A stretch of 64,000 nt of DNA. Source: DASSSY01 sp035708205. Its GTDB lineage: Bacteria; Bacteroidota; Bacteroidia; Chitinophagales; Chitinophagaceae. The stretch covers positions 124,001 to 188,000 of the forward strand of contig DASSSY010000008.1 in the NCBI GenBank assembly GCA_035708205.1. Reading direction: 5' to 3'. Shown piece after piece: positions 17,578 through 27,128 of this stretch (position 1 is the first letter of the stretch; every line of letters starts with the position of its first letter). Made by a program: the position numbers and the translations under genes. The notes under the pieces were generated by a model. That model was not told where the DNA came from. It saw only the letters and a list, made by a program, of their open reading frames with translations, and did no database searches.

Positions 17578-18930
17578 ATGAATTTTTCTTCGCTTACCGC
17601 AATTAGCCCGGTTGATGGCCGGTACCGTCAAAAAACAGCTGCTCTGGCGCCTTATTTTTCTGAATTTGGATTGATCCGCTATCGGGTGCGCATTGAGATT
17701 GAATATTTTCTGGCCTTGTCTGAGGAAGGCATTTTCCAATTGCCCAAAAGTTTTTCTCCGGTAGTGCTGCGCCGTCTTTACCAGGAATTTTCTGAAGAAG
17801 ACGCACAGGTGGTCAAGGATATTGAACGGGAAACGAACCATGACGTCAAAGCAGTTGAATATTTTATCAAACGGCAATTAAAAGCTATTGATGCCAAAGA
17901 TGCTGAAGCAGCAGGAGAGTGGATACATTTTGGCCTAACCTCACAGGACATCAATAACACTGCAATGCCTTTGTTGTGGAAAGAGGCCATCGAGGAGGTG
18001 TATTTACCATCCCTGCTAAACGTATTGTCCGCTTTGAAACGCATGGCTAACGACTGGATGGCTGTTCCCATGCTGGCGCGTACCCACGGCCAGCCGGCGT
18101 CCCCCACAAGACTGGGTAAAGAAATCATGGTTTTTGCGGAGCGACTGGACAACCAGATCCAGCAATTTTCACATGTGCCGTATGAAGCTAAATTTGGCGG
18201 GGCGACCGGTAATTTTAACGCTCATGTCGTCGCCTTTCCGGAAAGGGATTGGGTAGCGTTTGGCAATCGTTTTGTGGATGAGAAGTTAGGTTTGGAACGG
18301 CTGCAATACACGACCCAGATCGCTCATTACGATAATTTAGCCGCGCAGTTTGATGCTTTAAAGCGGATCAATACCATTGTCATTGATCTCTGCCGGGATA
18401 TCTGGACCTATATTTCCATGGAATATTTCAAACAGAAAACCAAGGCCGGAGAAGTAGGCTCCAGCGCCATGCCCCATAAGGTTAATCCCATAGATTTTGA
18501 GAATGCGGAAGGGAATCTGGGCTTGGCCAACGCTCTTTACGAGCATCTTTCGGCCAAATTGCCGGTTAGCCGTCTTCAACGTGACCTGACCGATTCTACC
18601 GTTTTGCGGAACGTTGGTATTCCACTGGCGCATAGTCTGATTGCCTTGCAATCCCTGGACAAAGGCTTAGGTAAGCTGATCTTAAATGAAACGGCTCTTG
18701 ATCATGATCTGGAAGCCAATTGGGCGGTAGTGGCAGAAGCTATTCAAACTATCCTGCGCCGGGAGCAGTATCCGCGGCCTTATGAAGCCTTGAAAGCCCT
18801 GACCAGGGGAAAAGACGGCATCGATAAAAAGGCGATCCAGGAATTTGTGAAAGGATTGGAAGTATCCGACAAAATCAAAAAAGAGCTGTTAGCCATCACA
18901 CCCCGGAATTATATCGGCGTATCTTATTAA
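17578..18930 (+). CDS. purB: adenylosuccinate lyase
   Basis: This 450-residue enzyme of the fumarase/aspartase superfamily cleaves adenylosuccinate to AMP and SAICAR to AICAR, both in purine synthesis. The start at 17578 (MNFSSLTAISPVDGRYRQKT) matches the usual PurB N-terminus; an earlier in-frame ATG at 17530 would add 16 unrelated residues and lies upstream of the promoter. Family signatures are clear: HFGLTSQDINNTAMPL, ARTHGQPASPTRLGKE, and the flexible signature loop AGEVGSSAMPHKVNPIDFEN. The catalytic Ser of that loop and the His of the TxHGQ motif are in place. The C-terminal part (ITPRNYIG) is complete. The length agrees with the E. coli-type PurB. Confidence 0.97.
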   Translation: MNFSSLTAISPVDGRYRQKTAALAPYFSEFGLIRYRVRIEIEYFLALSEEGIFQLPKSFSPVVLRRLYQEFSEEDAQVVKDIERETNHDVKAVEYFIKRQLKAIDAKDAEAAGEWIHFGLTSQDINNTAMPLLWKEAIEEVYLPSLLNVLSALKRMANDWMAVPMLARTHGQPASPTRLGKEIMVFAERLDNQIQQFSHVPYEAKFGGATGNFNAHVVAFPERDWVAFGNRFVDEKLGLERLQYTTQIAHYDNLAAQFDALKRINTIVIDLCRDIWTYISMEYFKQKTKAGEVGSSAMPHKVNPIDFENAEGNLGLANALYEHLSAKLPVSRLQRDLTDSTVLRNVGIPLAHSLIALQSLDKGLGKLILNETALDHDLEANWAVVAEAIQTILRREQYPRPYEALKALTRGKDGIDKKAIQEFVKGLEVSDKIKKELLAITPRNYIGVSY

Positions 18931-19048
18931 GTGCTGAATATCGGGAGCAGCTCTCCGGCATTAGGTCATGTGGTACTTTGGAAGGTATTAAGGCCTCCCG
19001 GCTTTCGGTAATTTATGCGAATTATTTCTCAGGTGTCAGATATTACTT

Positions 19049-19056
19049 TATCTTTG
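19049..19056 (+). promoter_or_regulatory. -7 promoter element of rlmN
   Basis: TATCTTTG matches TAnnTTTG and ends 19 bases before the ATG at 19076. Confidence 0.5.
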
Positions 19057-19075
19057 CAAAAATTTTAATACACAG

Positions 19076-20122
19076 ATGCAAAATCTGCGACATATTCCAG
19101 CTGAAGAGTTGAAACTGAAGTTGAAAGAATGGAATGAACCTCTATTCCGGGCAAATCAGATCCGGGAATGGCTTTGGAAGAAGCACGCTGCCTCGGTTGA
19201 GGACATGAGTAATTTGCCTAAATCATTACGGCAAAAGCTTTCCGGACACTATTTTATTCCCAAGGTGAAAGTGGATCACAGCCAGTTTAGCGCTGACGGT
19301 ACGATTAAAAACCGTCTTCGTCTCCATGACGGGCAGATCATCGAAAGTGTTTTGATCCCCACCGAAAAACGGATGACGGCTTGCGTGTCTTCCCAGGCAG
19401 GCTGTAGCCTTAATTGCAAATTTTGCGCTACCGGCTATTTAAAAAAAGGCCGGAACGTGGACTTTGATGAGATTGTCGATGAGGTGTCCCTGATTAATCA
19501 ACAGGCCATTGATCATTATGGCCGGCCATTGACCAACATTGTGTATATGGGCATGGGCGAACCTTTGCTGAATTATAAAAATGTGCTGCGTTCCATTGAT
19601 ATTATTACCGGTGCGGAAGGTATGGGGATGAGTCCCCGACGGATCACGGTTTCGACTTCCGGCATTGCCAAAATGATCAAAAAATTAGGCGATGATGAGG
19701 TGCGGTTTAAGCTGGCATTGTCCCTGCATTCGGGCAATGATGCAGTGCGCAGCGGGATGATGCCGTTTAATGATGCCAACAATATCCAGTCGCTGGTAGA
19801 GGCATTGAATTATTTCTATCAGAAAACGAGGAATGAGATTACACTTGAATATATTTTGTTCAAAAACCTGAACGATAATGCTGAAGCTGCCACTGAACTC
19901 ACAAAAGTCTATCGCCAGATTCCCGCGGACCTGGTCAATGTGATTGAATACAACGCCATTGACCAGGCTGATTTTGCGAAATCTGACGAGCGTACCACAC
20001 AGGAATTTATGAATTATCTTGAGCGGAACGGGGTCAATGCTCGCTTACGGCGCAGCCGCGGAAAAGATATTGACGCGGCTTGCGGCCAATTAGCGGACAT
20101 CAACCGGCAGCCGGCGCTCTGA
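19076..20122 (+). CDS. rlmN: 23S rRNA (adenine-C2)-methyltransferase RlmN
   Basis: This 348-residue radical-SAM enzyme methylates C2 of A2503 in 23S rRNA and of A37 in some tRNAs. The iron-sulfur motif is GCSLNCKFCATG (C110, C114, C117). A second conserved cysteine near the C-terminus (C336, in RGKDIDAACGQLA) fits the catalytic Cys of the family. The segments YMGMGEPLLNYKNV and ITVSTSGIAKMIKKLG are typical. The N-terminal accessory domain (residues 1-95) is slightly shorter than in E. coli, which is normal for Bacteroidota. The -7 element just upstream supports the start. Confidence 0.96.
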   Translation: MQNLRHIPAEELKLKLKEWNEPLFRANQIREWLWKKHAASVEDMSNLPKSLRQKLSGHYFIPKVKVDHSQFSADGTIKNRLRLHDGQIIESVLIPTEKRMTACVSSQAGCSLNCKFCATGYLKKGRNVDFDEIVDEVSLINQQAIDHYGRPLTNIVYMGMGEPLLNYKNVLRSIDIITGAEGMGMSPRRITVSTSGIAKMIKKLGDDEVRFKLALSLHSGNDAVRSGMMPFNDANNIQSLVEALNYFYQKTRNEITLEYILFKNLNDNAEAATELTKVYRQIPADLVNVIEYNAIDQADFAKSDERTTQEFMNYLERNGVNARLRRSRGKDIDAACGQLADINRQPAL

Positions 20123-20210
20123 GGGATCCGACAGGGTTTTTCCCTATTTCCTTTTCTGTTTCAAACATTGTTTTAAAGACATTATTTACATTATTAATAA
20201 CCCTTGCGCT

Positions 20211-21416
20211 ATGCGTTCAACATCCAAAGACCATAAGAAACCCAAGCCTTTCCAGAAATTCTATAAGGATAATAAGAAAAGCGGGAAGCCATTCCCTAAA
20301 AATGAAAACCGCTTTGACCGGGAAGAAGATAAAAAAGAGCGCGATGGAAAGAAGGCGGAGCGCCCTAAGCCCCGTAAATTTGAAGAAGAGGATTTATCAT
20401 TTGGTCGCCAAAAAAAGGTTCCCGGCACCCATAAAGCCAGGCCAGAGGAAGAGATTACCTTTACCAAGGAACTGATGAACAAATGGGCGGAGAAGCCCGT
20501 GAAACCGGCGATATTTCAATCCAAAGGCAACAGAAATAATGCCAAAGGAAAAGGAATGGACGACCAGAAACGGCATCAGCACAAGCGTAAAACCATAGAA
20601 CGGTATATGGATGATGAGGGCGATTTTGAAAAAGCTTACAGCCACCATTCCGGAGGTAAAAGGGACGGGCAGGAAGATCGGAACTATTACGGCGCACCCG
20701 CAGAAGATGTATCCATGCCTTTGAATAAGTTTATCGCTCATTGTGATGTTTGCGGCAGAAGGGAAGCGGCCCAGCTGGTGCGCGAAGGAAAGGTCAAGGT
20801 TAACGGCGAACTGATTACCGAACCGGGGCATAAAGTAACGCTTAAAGACCAGGTCAGCCTGAGCGGGAAAAAACTTCAGCTCCAGGAAAACCGGATTTAT
20901 GTATTGATGAATAAGCCCAAGGGCTTTATTACCACGATGGATGATCCGAAAGGCCGTCGAACGGTTATGGATTTAGTGGTCAACCAGATTGATGAGCGCA
21001 TTTATCCTGTGGGACGCTTAGACCGGAATACAACCGGTTTGTTGTTATTAACCAATGACGGTCAGCTGGCGCAAAAGCTTTCTCATCCCAGTAATGAGAT
21101 TAAAAAGGTCTATCAGGTGGTGCTGGACAGGCCGGTATCCGAAGCTGATTTCACGAAGATTAAGAATGGTGTTGTTTTGGAGGACGGCCCTGCTCCCGTT
21201 AATCAGCTGGCTTACCTGGAGTCTAAAAATGAAATTGGCCTTGAAATCCATAATGGCCGTAATCGTATTGTCCGGCGCATCTTTGAATCTTTGGGCTATA
21301 CGGTAGAAAAGCTGGATCGCGTGGTTTACGCGGGGTTGACCAAAAAGAATATTCCACGCGGTAAATGGCGTTTTTTATCTAAGCAGGAAGTGATCAACTT
21401 GAAGCATTTACGTTGA
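20211..21416 (+). CDS. RsuA/RluB-family pseudouridine synthase with long basic N-tail
   Basis: This 401-residue protein converts uridine to pseudouridine in rRNA. The enzyme part starts near residue 169 with an S4 RNA-binding domain (MPLNKFIAHCDVCGRREAAQ) and continues into the RsuA/RluB/RluE/RluF catalytic domain. Its signature is GRLDRNTTGLLLLTNDGQLA with the catalytic aspartate at about 271, followed by RNRIVRRIFESLGY. The first 168 residues are a highly charged K/E/R-rich tail of low complexity, likely disordered and RNA-binding; such tails are common in this family in Bacteroidota. RluB is the closest guess, but RluE/F cannot be excluded. The gene follows rlmN by 88 bases, and both modify 23S rRNA, so they may be co-transcribed. 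Confidence 0.85.
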   Translation: MRSTSKDHKKPKPFQKFYKDNKKSGKPFPKNENRFDREEDKKERDGKKAERPKPRKFEEEDLSFGRQKKVPGTHKARPEEEITFTKELMNKWAEKPVKPAIFQSKGNRNNAKGKGMDDQKRHQHKRKTIERYMDDEGDFEKAYSHHSGGKRDGQEDRNYYGAPAEDVSMPLNKFIAHCDVCGRREAAQLVREGKVKVNGELITEPGHKVTLKDQVSLSGKKLQLQENRIYVLMNKPKGFITTMDDPKGRRTVMDLVVNQIDERIYPVGRLDRNTTGLLLLTNDGQLAQKLSHPSNEIKKVYQVVLDRPVSEADFTKIKNGVVLEDGPAPVNQLAYLESKNEIGLEIHNGRNRIVRRIFESLGYTVEKLDRVVYAGLTKKNIPRGKWRFLSKQEVINLKHLR

Positions 21417-21444
21417 ATGATCGATCATATCATTAACCGTAAAT

Positions 21445-21482
21445 AAAAAGCGCCCGGAAATTGAATTTCGCGGGCGTTTTTA
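21445..21482. terminator. hairpin terminator after the pseudouridine synthase
   Basis: An 11-bp stem (AAAAGCGCCCG with CGGGCGTTTTT, one mismatch) flanks a loop of about 14 bases, with T-tract on the plus strand and A-tract on the left. It can also serve the convergent gene at 21504. Confidence 0.7.
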
Positions 21483-21503
21483 TGTCGTGTCGTGTGGGCT
21501 TAT

Positions 21504-23495
21504 TTATTTCCGGATCACGATTTTATGGGTGCTCAGCGCATTAATGCCTTCATTGATGAGACGCATGGTGTAAATGCCATTGGCCAAGCCTTTTGTACTG
21601 ATATTTAAGGCCGTGTTTTGTGTGCTGGTTTGATAAACCTTCTGGCCCAGGATGTTGAACAGCTCAATGGTAACAGCCTGTGCGGACGGGTTGCTGAACG
21701 TTACATGAATGAAATCCCTGGCCGGGTTAGGGTAGATACTCAGGTTATTGCTCAGGCCTATTTCATTGACGGCGGAAGTGCCGGGGGCAGCTACCGTAAA
21801 GTATAGTACATATTCGGTACCGAAATCATCATGAGGCGTACCGGAGTAGGCATAGTTGCGCATCGGAATCTTCGTGCCATCCATCTTTGCTGCGGTAAAA
21901 TACCCGGAGTGTAATTGCGAATATTGATCAAATGCCCACCAATGTAAGCCTGCGCCACCCGGGCTGGATATGGTTAATTTATACATTCCGGCGGCCGGCA
22001 GGGCAACGGTATCCACGTATTTGGTATCTGAAGCCGTATTATCCCGGGCAACAATGTAATTACTGTTGACATCAGTGATCGCCCATTTTTGATCGGGATT
22101 TGACAGCGTTATGCTGCCATCGTCATGCAACATGAAATTGCTGGTTTTTAAAGTCAGGATCAGGTCACCGGGCCAAAGAGGCGCCACATTGAATGTGGAG
22201 GACAGCGTATTGTTAGTGCTGTCTTCGTCAGTTTGCCCGTTTACGCCCGTAATGGACACGTTGAACTGGTGTGGGCCGCTAAGTTCCCGGATGGACATAT
22301 TGGTTATTTCGGAAAGCGCCGGTAAGCTGATGAGCGTATCCGCCAATGGTGCAAGTGTACCCTGCCAGCTATAGCTGTGTACCGAGGAATCGGCAATGCC
22401 ATAACTGAAATCAATGCCGGTAATGGTTGTGCTGCCGGAATTGTGTACCAGGATTTGCGGAATATCTCCGGACGGGTTGGCGCGATAGTGTTCCGGGTTG
22501 TTGGTCGGCGCGATAATGTCCTCTAATGATGCGTCTAAGGATTTGTTCATGCCGCCGTAGTAAAATACGATAGCGTTTGAGGTATAGCTCCCAAAGTTGG
22601 AGCTGGCACTATAGTTTTCAAACTGGATATTAATGTCATATTGTGTGCCGGCGGCGACGTTAGGTATATTGTGGTAGATCGGGCGTACTAATGCCCCCGG
22701 ACACCAGTTGCCACGGTTAAACACCCAGGTGCCGCCCTGGGGGTACAGGTCGTTCAGGCCGCAGTCATCCCGCCAGAGTAAGTGGTGCGCAATCGAGCTG
22801 CCGTTGACATTGACGTCGTAGGCATGCGCCGCGAATTCGCAGCAGCCGTTATCATCATTGCCATGACCGGTGACAATATATTTCAGTGTAGCGCTTTGTG
22901 TTCCTGCAGGCGCGGTTTCCGTCTTGGTGGGGAAATAGTTGTTGATGGGAGCGGAAGAATCGCCGTAGGAATGGGAAAAGTCGTAAAGCGGTGCAATGCC
23001 GGTCACCTCCCTGTCCGGAGTTCCTTCAATAAAGGCGAATTTGACATCCGCGGTAAAGCCTCCCGAATACCCCGAATAGTGAATACGAACCCCGGCCGTA
23101 TCTTTTAATAAAGGATAAAAATCGGTAACGTCAAAGACATAAGGCTGTTGCCAGGAGTTGCCGAAACGGGACCATCCCGAAGTGGCAAAAGGCGTAATGA
23201 AACGGCCTAATTCAACAGTGTCGCCCGTCCTGGTCATTAAATAGTTCTGTACGGTATAATCCCATTGGTGGCAGTATTGGGACCCTGAAGGGCAATTATA
23301 CTGTCCCAGGGTAAAGATCATATATATTTTGCGATAGGTCTTGCTGCCGTCCGGGAAGGCAACCGTAGTGTCAAAGTTGTTGTAGTAATCTAAATTGACG
23401 TGGTTGGCCTGTACCCATGTTGTGTCCCCCGGACCTGCTTGCGCCATGCCTGCGCCAAACAAAAGGCATACCAGAAAGAGTAAAATCTTTTTCAT
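21504..23495 (-). CDS. secreted PNGase F-like amidase with T9SS sorting domain
   Basis: This 663-residue protein has a signal peptide (residues 1-20, MKKILLFLVCLLFGAGMAQA). Residues 30-310 resemble the two-domain fold of peptide-N-glycosidase F, which frees N-glycans from glycoproteins. The segments HQWDYTVQNYL (D79), TGHGNDDNGCCEFAAH (E220) and PQGGTWVFNRGNWCPGA are close to PNGase F family signatures; D79 and E220 are the likely equivalents of its catalytic aspartate and one supporting glutamate. A middle beta-sandwich region follows, and the last 80 residues are a type A T9SS sorting domain beginning NLSIYPNPARDFIHV. Activity is inferred from these motifs. The gene stands alone, convergent to the pseudouridine synthase. 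Confidence 0.82.
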   Translation of the reverse strand: MKKILLFLVCLLFGAGMAQAGPGDTTWVQANHVNLDYYNNFDTTVAFPDGSKTYRKIYMIFTLGQYNCPSGSQYCHQWDYTVQNYLMTRTGDTVELGRFITPFATSGWSRFGNSWQQPYVFDVTDFYPLLKDTAGVRIHYSGYSGGFTADVKFAFIEGTPDREVTGIAPLYDFSHSYGDSSAPINNYFPTKTETAPAGTQSATLKYIVTGHGNDDNGCCEFAAHAYDVNVNGSSIAHHLLWRDDCGLNDLYPQGGTWVFNRGNWCPGALVRPIYHNIPNVAAGTQYDINIQFENYSASSNFGSYTSNAIVFYYGGMNKSLDASLEDIIAPTNNPEHYRANPSGDIPQILVHNSGSTTITGIDFSYGIADSSVHSYSWQGTLAPLADTLISLPALSEITNMSIRELSGPHQFNVSITGVNGQTDEDSTNNTLSSTFNVAPLWPGDLILTLKTSNFMLHDDGSITLSNPDQKWAITDVNSNYIVARDNTASDTKYVDTVALPAAGMYKLTISSPGGAGLHWWAFDQYSQLHSGYFTAAKMDGTKIPMRNYAYSGTPHDDFGTEYVLYFTVAAPGTSAVNEIGLSNNLSIYPNPARDFIHVTFSNPSAQAVTIELFNILGQKVYQTSTQNTALNISTKGLANGIYTMRLINEGINALSTHKIVIRK

Positions 23496-23627
23496 AAGTA
23501 AAAATGAATGTGCAAAAAAAATAATAAAACTAAAGAGCGGTAAAAATAATCCTTTTTAATTATTCTTAGAGATTTAATGACCTACATTTCTATGTTTATT
23601 CATTAATGCATGCTCCTTTGACAACGT

Positions 23628-25817
23628 TTACTTTTCTTCACGGTTGGGCTTTGATTTATTTTTCCACAGGTTATTGAACATGCTTCCCGCACGTTCCGCC
23701 ATTTTCCGTCCTTCCGTGAAGAGGTCGATTAAATTGCCCTCTTCCTGATGCAGGTCGCCCAGCTTGGAATAAGACATGGTCTGCTGGGGATAGATGACGA
23801 TATTGCTGTTTTTTTGAAAATACCGGGACAGGTAATAAGCTGTTTTTTCAAGTTTCTTATGGTAGGTCAGGTAGCCGGCCCTCGACGATATAATAATCAG
23901 TAAATCGTTGGCGTTTAGCTCCCTGCCGACAATAAGAAAGTCATCCCAGTCCTCAAACGTGTTGAAACCAAGAGTTAAAGGTTTAGCGGTATTATTGTTG
24001 ATGATCTGGATGCTGCGCTCGGTGCTTTTGCCCGCATAGAACGATAAGGGCAAGCCGCTTTCCCTCGACAGCATAAAGAGTTTGTTGACCCAATGACTGA
24101 AACCGTCCTCCATTTCGGCGTGCATATTGACGGCTACAACGATTTTTTTCAGAGTATTAAAAGGCTGAATGGGATTATAGACATACACGGTTTCATTGGT
24201 GCTGGCTAAGATTTGAGCGGTTGTGGCGCCTATTTTTTTGTTTTGAATGCCATTGGGAGTGGTGACGCCAAGGATGAGGTCTGTTATTTTGTGCTCCCGG
24301 CAGGTAAACAAAATGCCGTTAGGAACGTTTTTATCGAAGCGGGTTAACGTTTTGATCTCTACATCCGACCCGGCGCCTTTGTCCCTCACGGCATTGAGCA
24401 TTTTCTCGGACGATTTCCTGGTAGTTTCCTTGTCTTCATCGGCTTCAACCACATTAACGGCAAACAAGGCTTCTTTGCTTTTCTTTGGCGTGATCATCAT
24501 CCCTAAATCGACCAGGCTGCCAATGGACTCCGGGTTGTTGACGGAAATAAGCGTTTTGCCCGTGGATTCGGTGTCATTATGGTCTTCTGAACCCTCCTGC
24601 GCCACTAATTTTTTAGAAGATCTTTCCACGACAAAAGAGCTGACGGTACAGGAGACTAAAATTAAAAGTATAGAACCATTCAGTATGTTTTCATTAAGCA
24701 AGCGTATCGGCTCGCCGGAAGGTGTTTCGCCCAAAATCACATTGTAGCCCACCAGGACCGTGGCTAATGTGGCTGCAGCCTGTGCGGAACTCAGGCCAAA
24801 GATCAGCGAGCCTTCTGCACGGGAGAGCTTAAAGGTTTTTTCCGCAAGAAAACAGGCTAAGAATTTACCGGTCAGGGCGCCACCGATCATGATGGCCGCT
24901 ACTTTTATTGTTTCCCAGTTCATGAATGCCGCCCGGATATTGACCAGCATACCTACCCCGACAAGGAAGAAGGGAATGAACAGCGCATTGCCCACAAATC
25001 CGATCCTATTCATCAGCGCGGAGTTATGGGGAATGAATTTATTAAGCGCCAGGCCGGCCAGAAAGGCCCCGATAATGGCTTCAATTCCCGCCAGCTCTGC
25101 CAGGAAGCCGCCCATGAAGACCATGGCCAGCACAAAAATATATTGACCTATACCGTCTTCAAAGCGCTTAAAAAACCAGCGGGCGATGACCGGAAAAATG
25201 AAAATAATAATAGCGGAAGCCAGTATTACGGAAATGGAAAGCCTTGTCCAGAAGGCCGGGGTCAAGCTGCCCTGCGCCATGCCCACAATAACCGCTAACA
25301 CCAGGAGGGTCAGCAGATCCGTGATCATTGTGGCGCCAACGGTTATCGTGACCGCCCTGTTGTTGGCCAGACCGTATTTACTGATCAGCGGATAAGTCAC
25401 TAAGGTATGCGAGGCGAATGTACTGGCCAGTAAAATGGAAGTCGGTAACGAAAAGGCCAGAAAATAATAGGAAACAGCGAATCCTATGGAAATAGGAATG
25501 ATGAATGTATAAAGGCCTAAAAGCAGGCTTTTCAGCGTATTCTTCTTAAATTCCGCCATATCAATTTCCAGGCCGGCCAAAAACATGATATAGAGCAATC
25601 CGACTGTTCCGAACAAAACAATGCTGCTGTCCCGTGACAGTAAATTAAAACCATAAGGCCCGACAATGATGCCGGCAATGATTAAACCGATAATATGGGG
25701 TACTTTTATTTTGTTCAGTAAAATGGGAGCGAATAAAATAATAAATAACACCAGTGAGAAAATGATCACCGGGTTGGTAAACGGAAGTGAAAAATTCAGA
25801 TCGGCCAATAATGTCAT
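23628..25817 (-). CDS. CPA2-family antiporter with USP-like C-terminal domain
   Basis: This 729-residue membrane protein has about 12 helices over residues 10-400, with family segments KVPHIIGLIIAGIIVGPYG and GTVGLLYIMFLAGLEIDMAE, the latter with the helix-5 type of CPA2. After a charged linker, residues 425-710 contain two USP-like (Rossmann-type) domains; strands such as LISVNNPESIGSLVDLGMMI and KKIVVAVNMHAEMEDGF mark their starts. Regulation by a nucleotide through the USP part is plausible. It is a natural comparison to the USP gene plus antiporter pair at 9420-12529. A small lipoprotein gene lies just upstream on the same strand (34-base gap), so they may share a transcript. Confidence 0.88.
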   Translation of the reverse strand: MTLLADLNFSLPFTNPVIIFSLVLFIILFAPILLNKIKVPHIIGLIIAGIIVGPYGFNLLSRDSSIVLFGTVGLLYIMFLAGLEIDMAEFKKNTLKSLLLGLYTFIIPISIGFAVSYYFLAFSLPTSILLASTFASHTLVTYPLISKYGLANNRAVTITVGATMITDLLTLLVLAVIVGMAQGSLTPAFWTRLSISVILASAIIIFIFPVIARWFFKRFEDGIGQYIFVLAMVFMGGFLAELAGIEAIIGAFLAGLALNKFIPHNSALMNRIGFVGNALFIPFFLVGVGMLVNIRAAFMNWETIKVAAIMIGGALTGKFLACFLAEKTFKLSRAEGSLIFGLSSAQAAATLATVLVGYNVILGETPSGEPIRLLNENILNGSILLILVSCTVSSFVVERSSKKLVAQEGSEDHNDTESTGKTLISVNNPESIGSLVDLGMMITPKKSKEALFAVNVVEADEDKETTRKSSEKMLNAVRDKGAGSDVEIKTLTRFDKNVPNGILFTCREHKITDLILGVTTPNGIQNKKIGATTAQILASTNETVYVYNPIQPFNTLKKIVVAVNMHAEMEDGFSHWVNKLFMLSRESGLPLSFYAGKSTERSIQIINNNTAKPLTLGFNTFEDWDDFLIVGRELNANDLLIIISSRAGYLTYHKKLEKTAYYLSRYFQKNSNIVIYPQQTMSYSKLGDLHQEEGNLIDLFTEGRKMAERAGSMFNNLWKNKSKPNREEK

Positions 25818-25851
25818 ATGGATAATTTTGGTCGTGTGCTATTAAGTGAGA

Positions 25852-26451
25852 TTAATTTTGTTTCTTTAGGTCCAGGGTATAGGTAATGTGGCAGCCTTCG
25901 GGCTGGATAATGTCCCGTTGGCCTTGCATGACATCATTTTTGGTTTGTTTCAGCTGGATAGTGATTTGTGCATATTGGGCAATGCTCAGGCTGTCTTCCG
26001 GAGCTTGCGCTTTGAGAGAAAGCTGACCGTCAGCGGTAATAGAGCCGGTATAAATACGGGTTAGCTGGAATTTATTATTCATGGCTTTGACTACTACCAT
26101 ATTATTTTGAAAGGTTATCGCCCATTGCTCCACTTTAGTATCGCCTAAGGCAGAGCCTGGACAGGTAGCTTCCGTACAAACCATTTTGACCAGCCAGCGG
26201 CCGGGAATAGCCGGATAAATGGTTGATAGTGTATCTTTCCCCACTAAAACACTGTCCATTTTTTTTTGCCGCTCATTCAGGATCTGCTCCCTGGCGTCCA
26301 ATTCCTGCTTCCGAAGCATTAATTCCTGCTCTTTTTGTCTCAGAACAATAGCTTCCTGTTTTAATTTATCCCGTTGTTCCTGAAGTCCGCAACTGGACAA
26401 TAACAATAGACTTAAACCTGAAAAAACGGTAAAGCATTTGAATACACGCAT
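25852..26451 (-). CDS. lipoprotein with coiled-coil N-terminal region
   Basis: This 199-residue lipoprotein starts most likely at the ATG at 26449-26451, because the peptide from there has a lipoprotein signal with lipobox LLSSC near residue 20. An earlier in-frame ATG at 26529 would add 26 residues in front of the signal. Residues 25-75 are a heptad-like Q/E/K/R-rich coiled coil (QKEQELMLRKQELDAREQIL). Residues 80-199 are beta-rich and contain a CTEATCPGSALGD stretch and a late Cys (EGCHITYTLDL). I do not recognise a named family. It probably sits in the periplasm on a membrane. Confidence 0.7.
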   Translation of the reverse strand: MRVFKCFTVFSGLSLLLLSSCGLQEQRDKLKQEAIVLRQKEQELMLRKQELDAREQILNERQKKMDSVLVGKDTLSTIYPAIPGRWLVKMVCTEATCPGSALGDTKVEQWAITFQNNMVVVKAMNNKFQLTRIYTGSITADGQLSLKAQAPEDSLSIAQYAQITIQLKQTKNDVMQGQRDIIQPEGCHITYTLDLKKQN

Positions 26452-27128
26452 AAAATTATCCTGGATGAAAAACGAATTATACAATATGGATACTGGTAAA
26501 GATACGGATTTGAAAGGAATGATCACCATTGTTCCATAACAGGCCGTAATCGGGTAAAGCTAAAGGATTCCGGTGTGACGCCTGAAACGCGTGGCCTGAT
26601 TTATGATTTTATCTTTTGAGGGGTAAAGGCTGGCTGAATCATATGTGACCTGTTGCTATTGTTTGCTTTTGATCTCAATTTTCAGTATCAGGAACAAAAG
26701 CCTGATAAGAGGGTTGCCTTAAAATGGTATGTTTGGACATGGATGCTTTTTATGGACTGGTGGAGTGGCTTGAATGGGCCACAGCAAGTGATGAGCGGGA
26801 CTTCAGTGGTCATTCGGGATGCCTTCTGGAACCGCCGCACAGTGGTTATGCCCGGATGTTATTTTTTTATATCATATATTATTGATCTTCGTCCATAAAA
26901 AAGCATCCCGGGAAATTTATGAAATCTTCCGTAGAAGGAAGAAGACCAGACCAAAAATGGCGCTTGCTTCTGGCGCTGAATGTCCTTTTTGGCGTCATGA
27001 AGGATGCGGTTGCTCATTGGGATTATCCGGATGTGATCCTTCTCAGGCGGACAGATTTTATGCCTTATGACTTTTTTAATGGCTGGAAAATTGCTTCTTT
27101 TGCAGGAAATGAAAAACTTTAAAAGAAA
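26452..27128. other. about 680 bases without a supported gene
   Basis: Several short overlapping plus-strand frames exist (for example 26653-26898, 26739-26885 and 26919-27122) but none has a recognisable fold, a consistent frame, or the composition of a gene. The area may be decayed coding DNA; the W-rich text in frame near 26740-26800 is odd but unassigned. It separates divergently transcribed genes and should hold both promoters. Confidence 0.5.

Noticed and set aside
24247..25395. Plus-strand frames up to 166 codons opposite the second antiporter gene.
   Set aside because: They are antisense shadows; the minus-strand antiporter is complete and has clear family motifs.
26651..26898. Plus-strand frame 26653-26898 as a small gene.
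   Set aside because: W/V-rich text without repeated or known features, overlapping other frames of equal quality.
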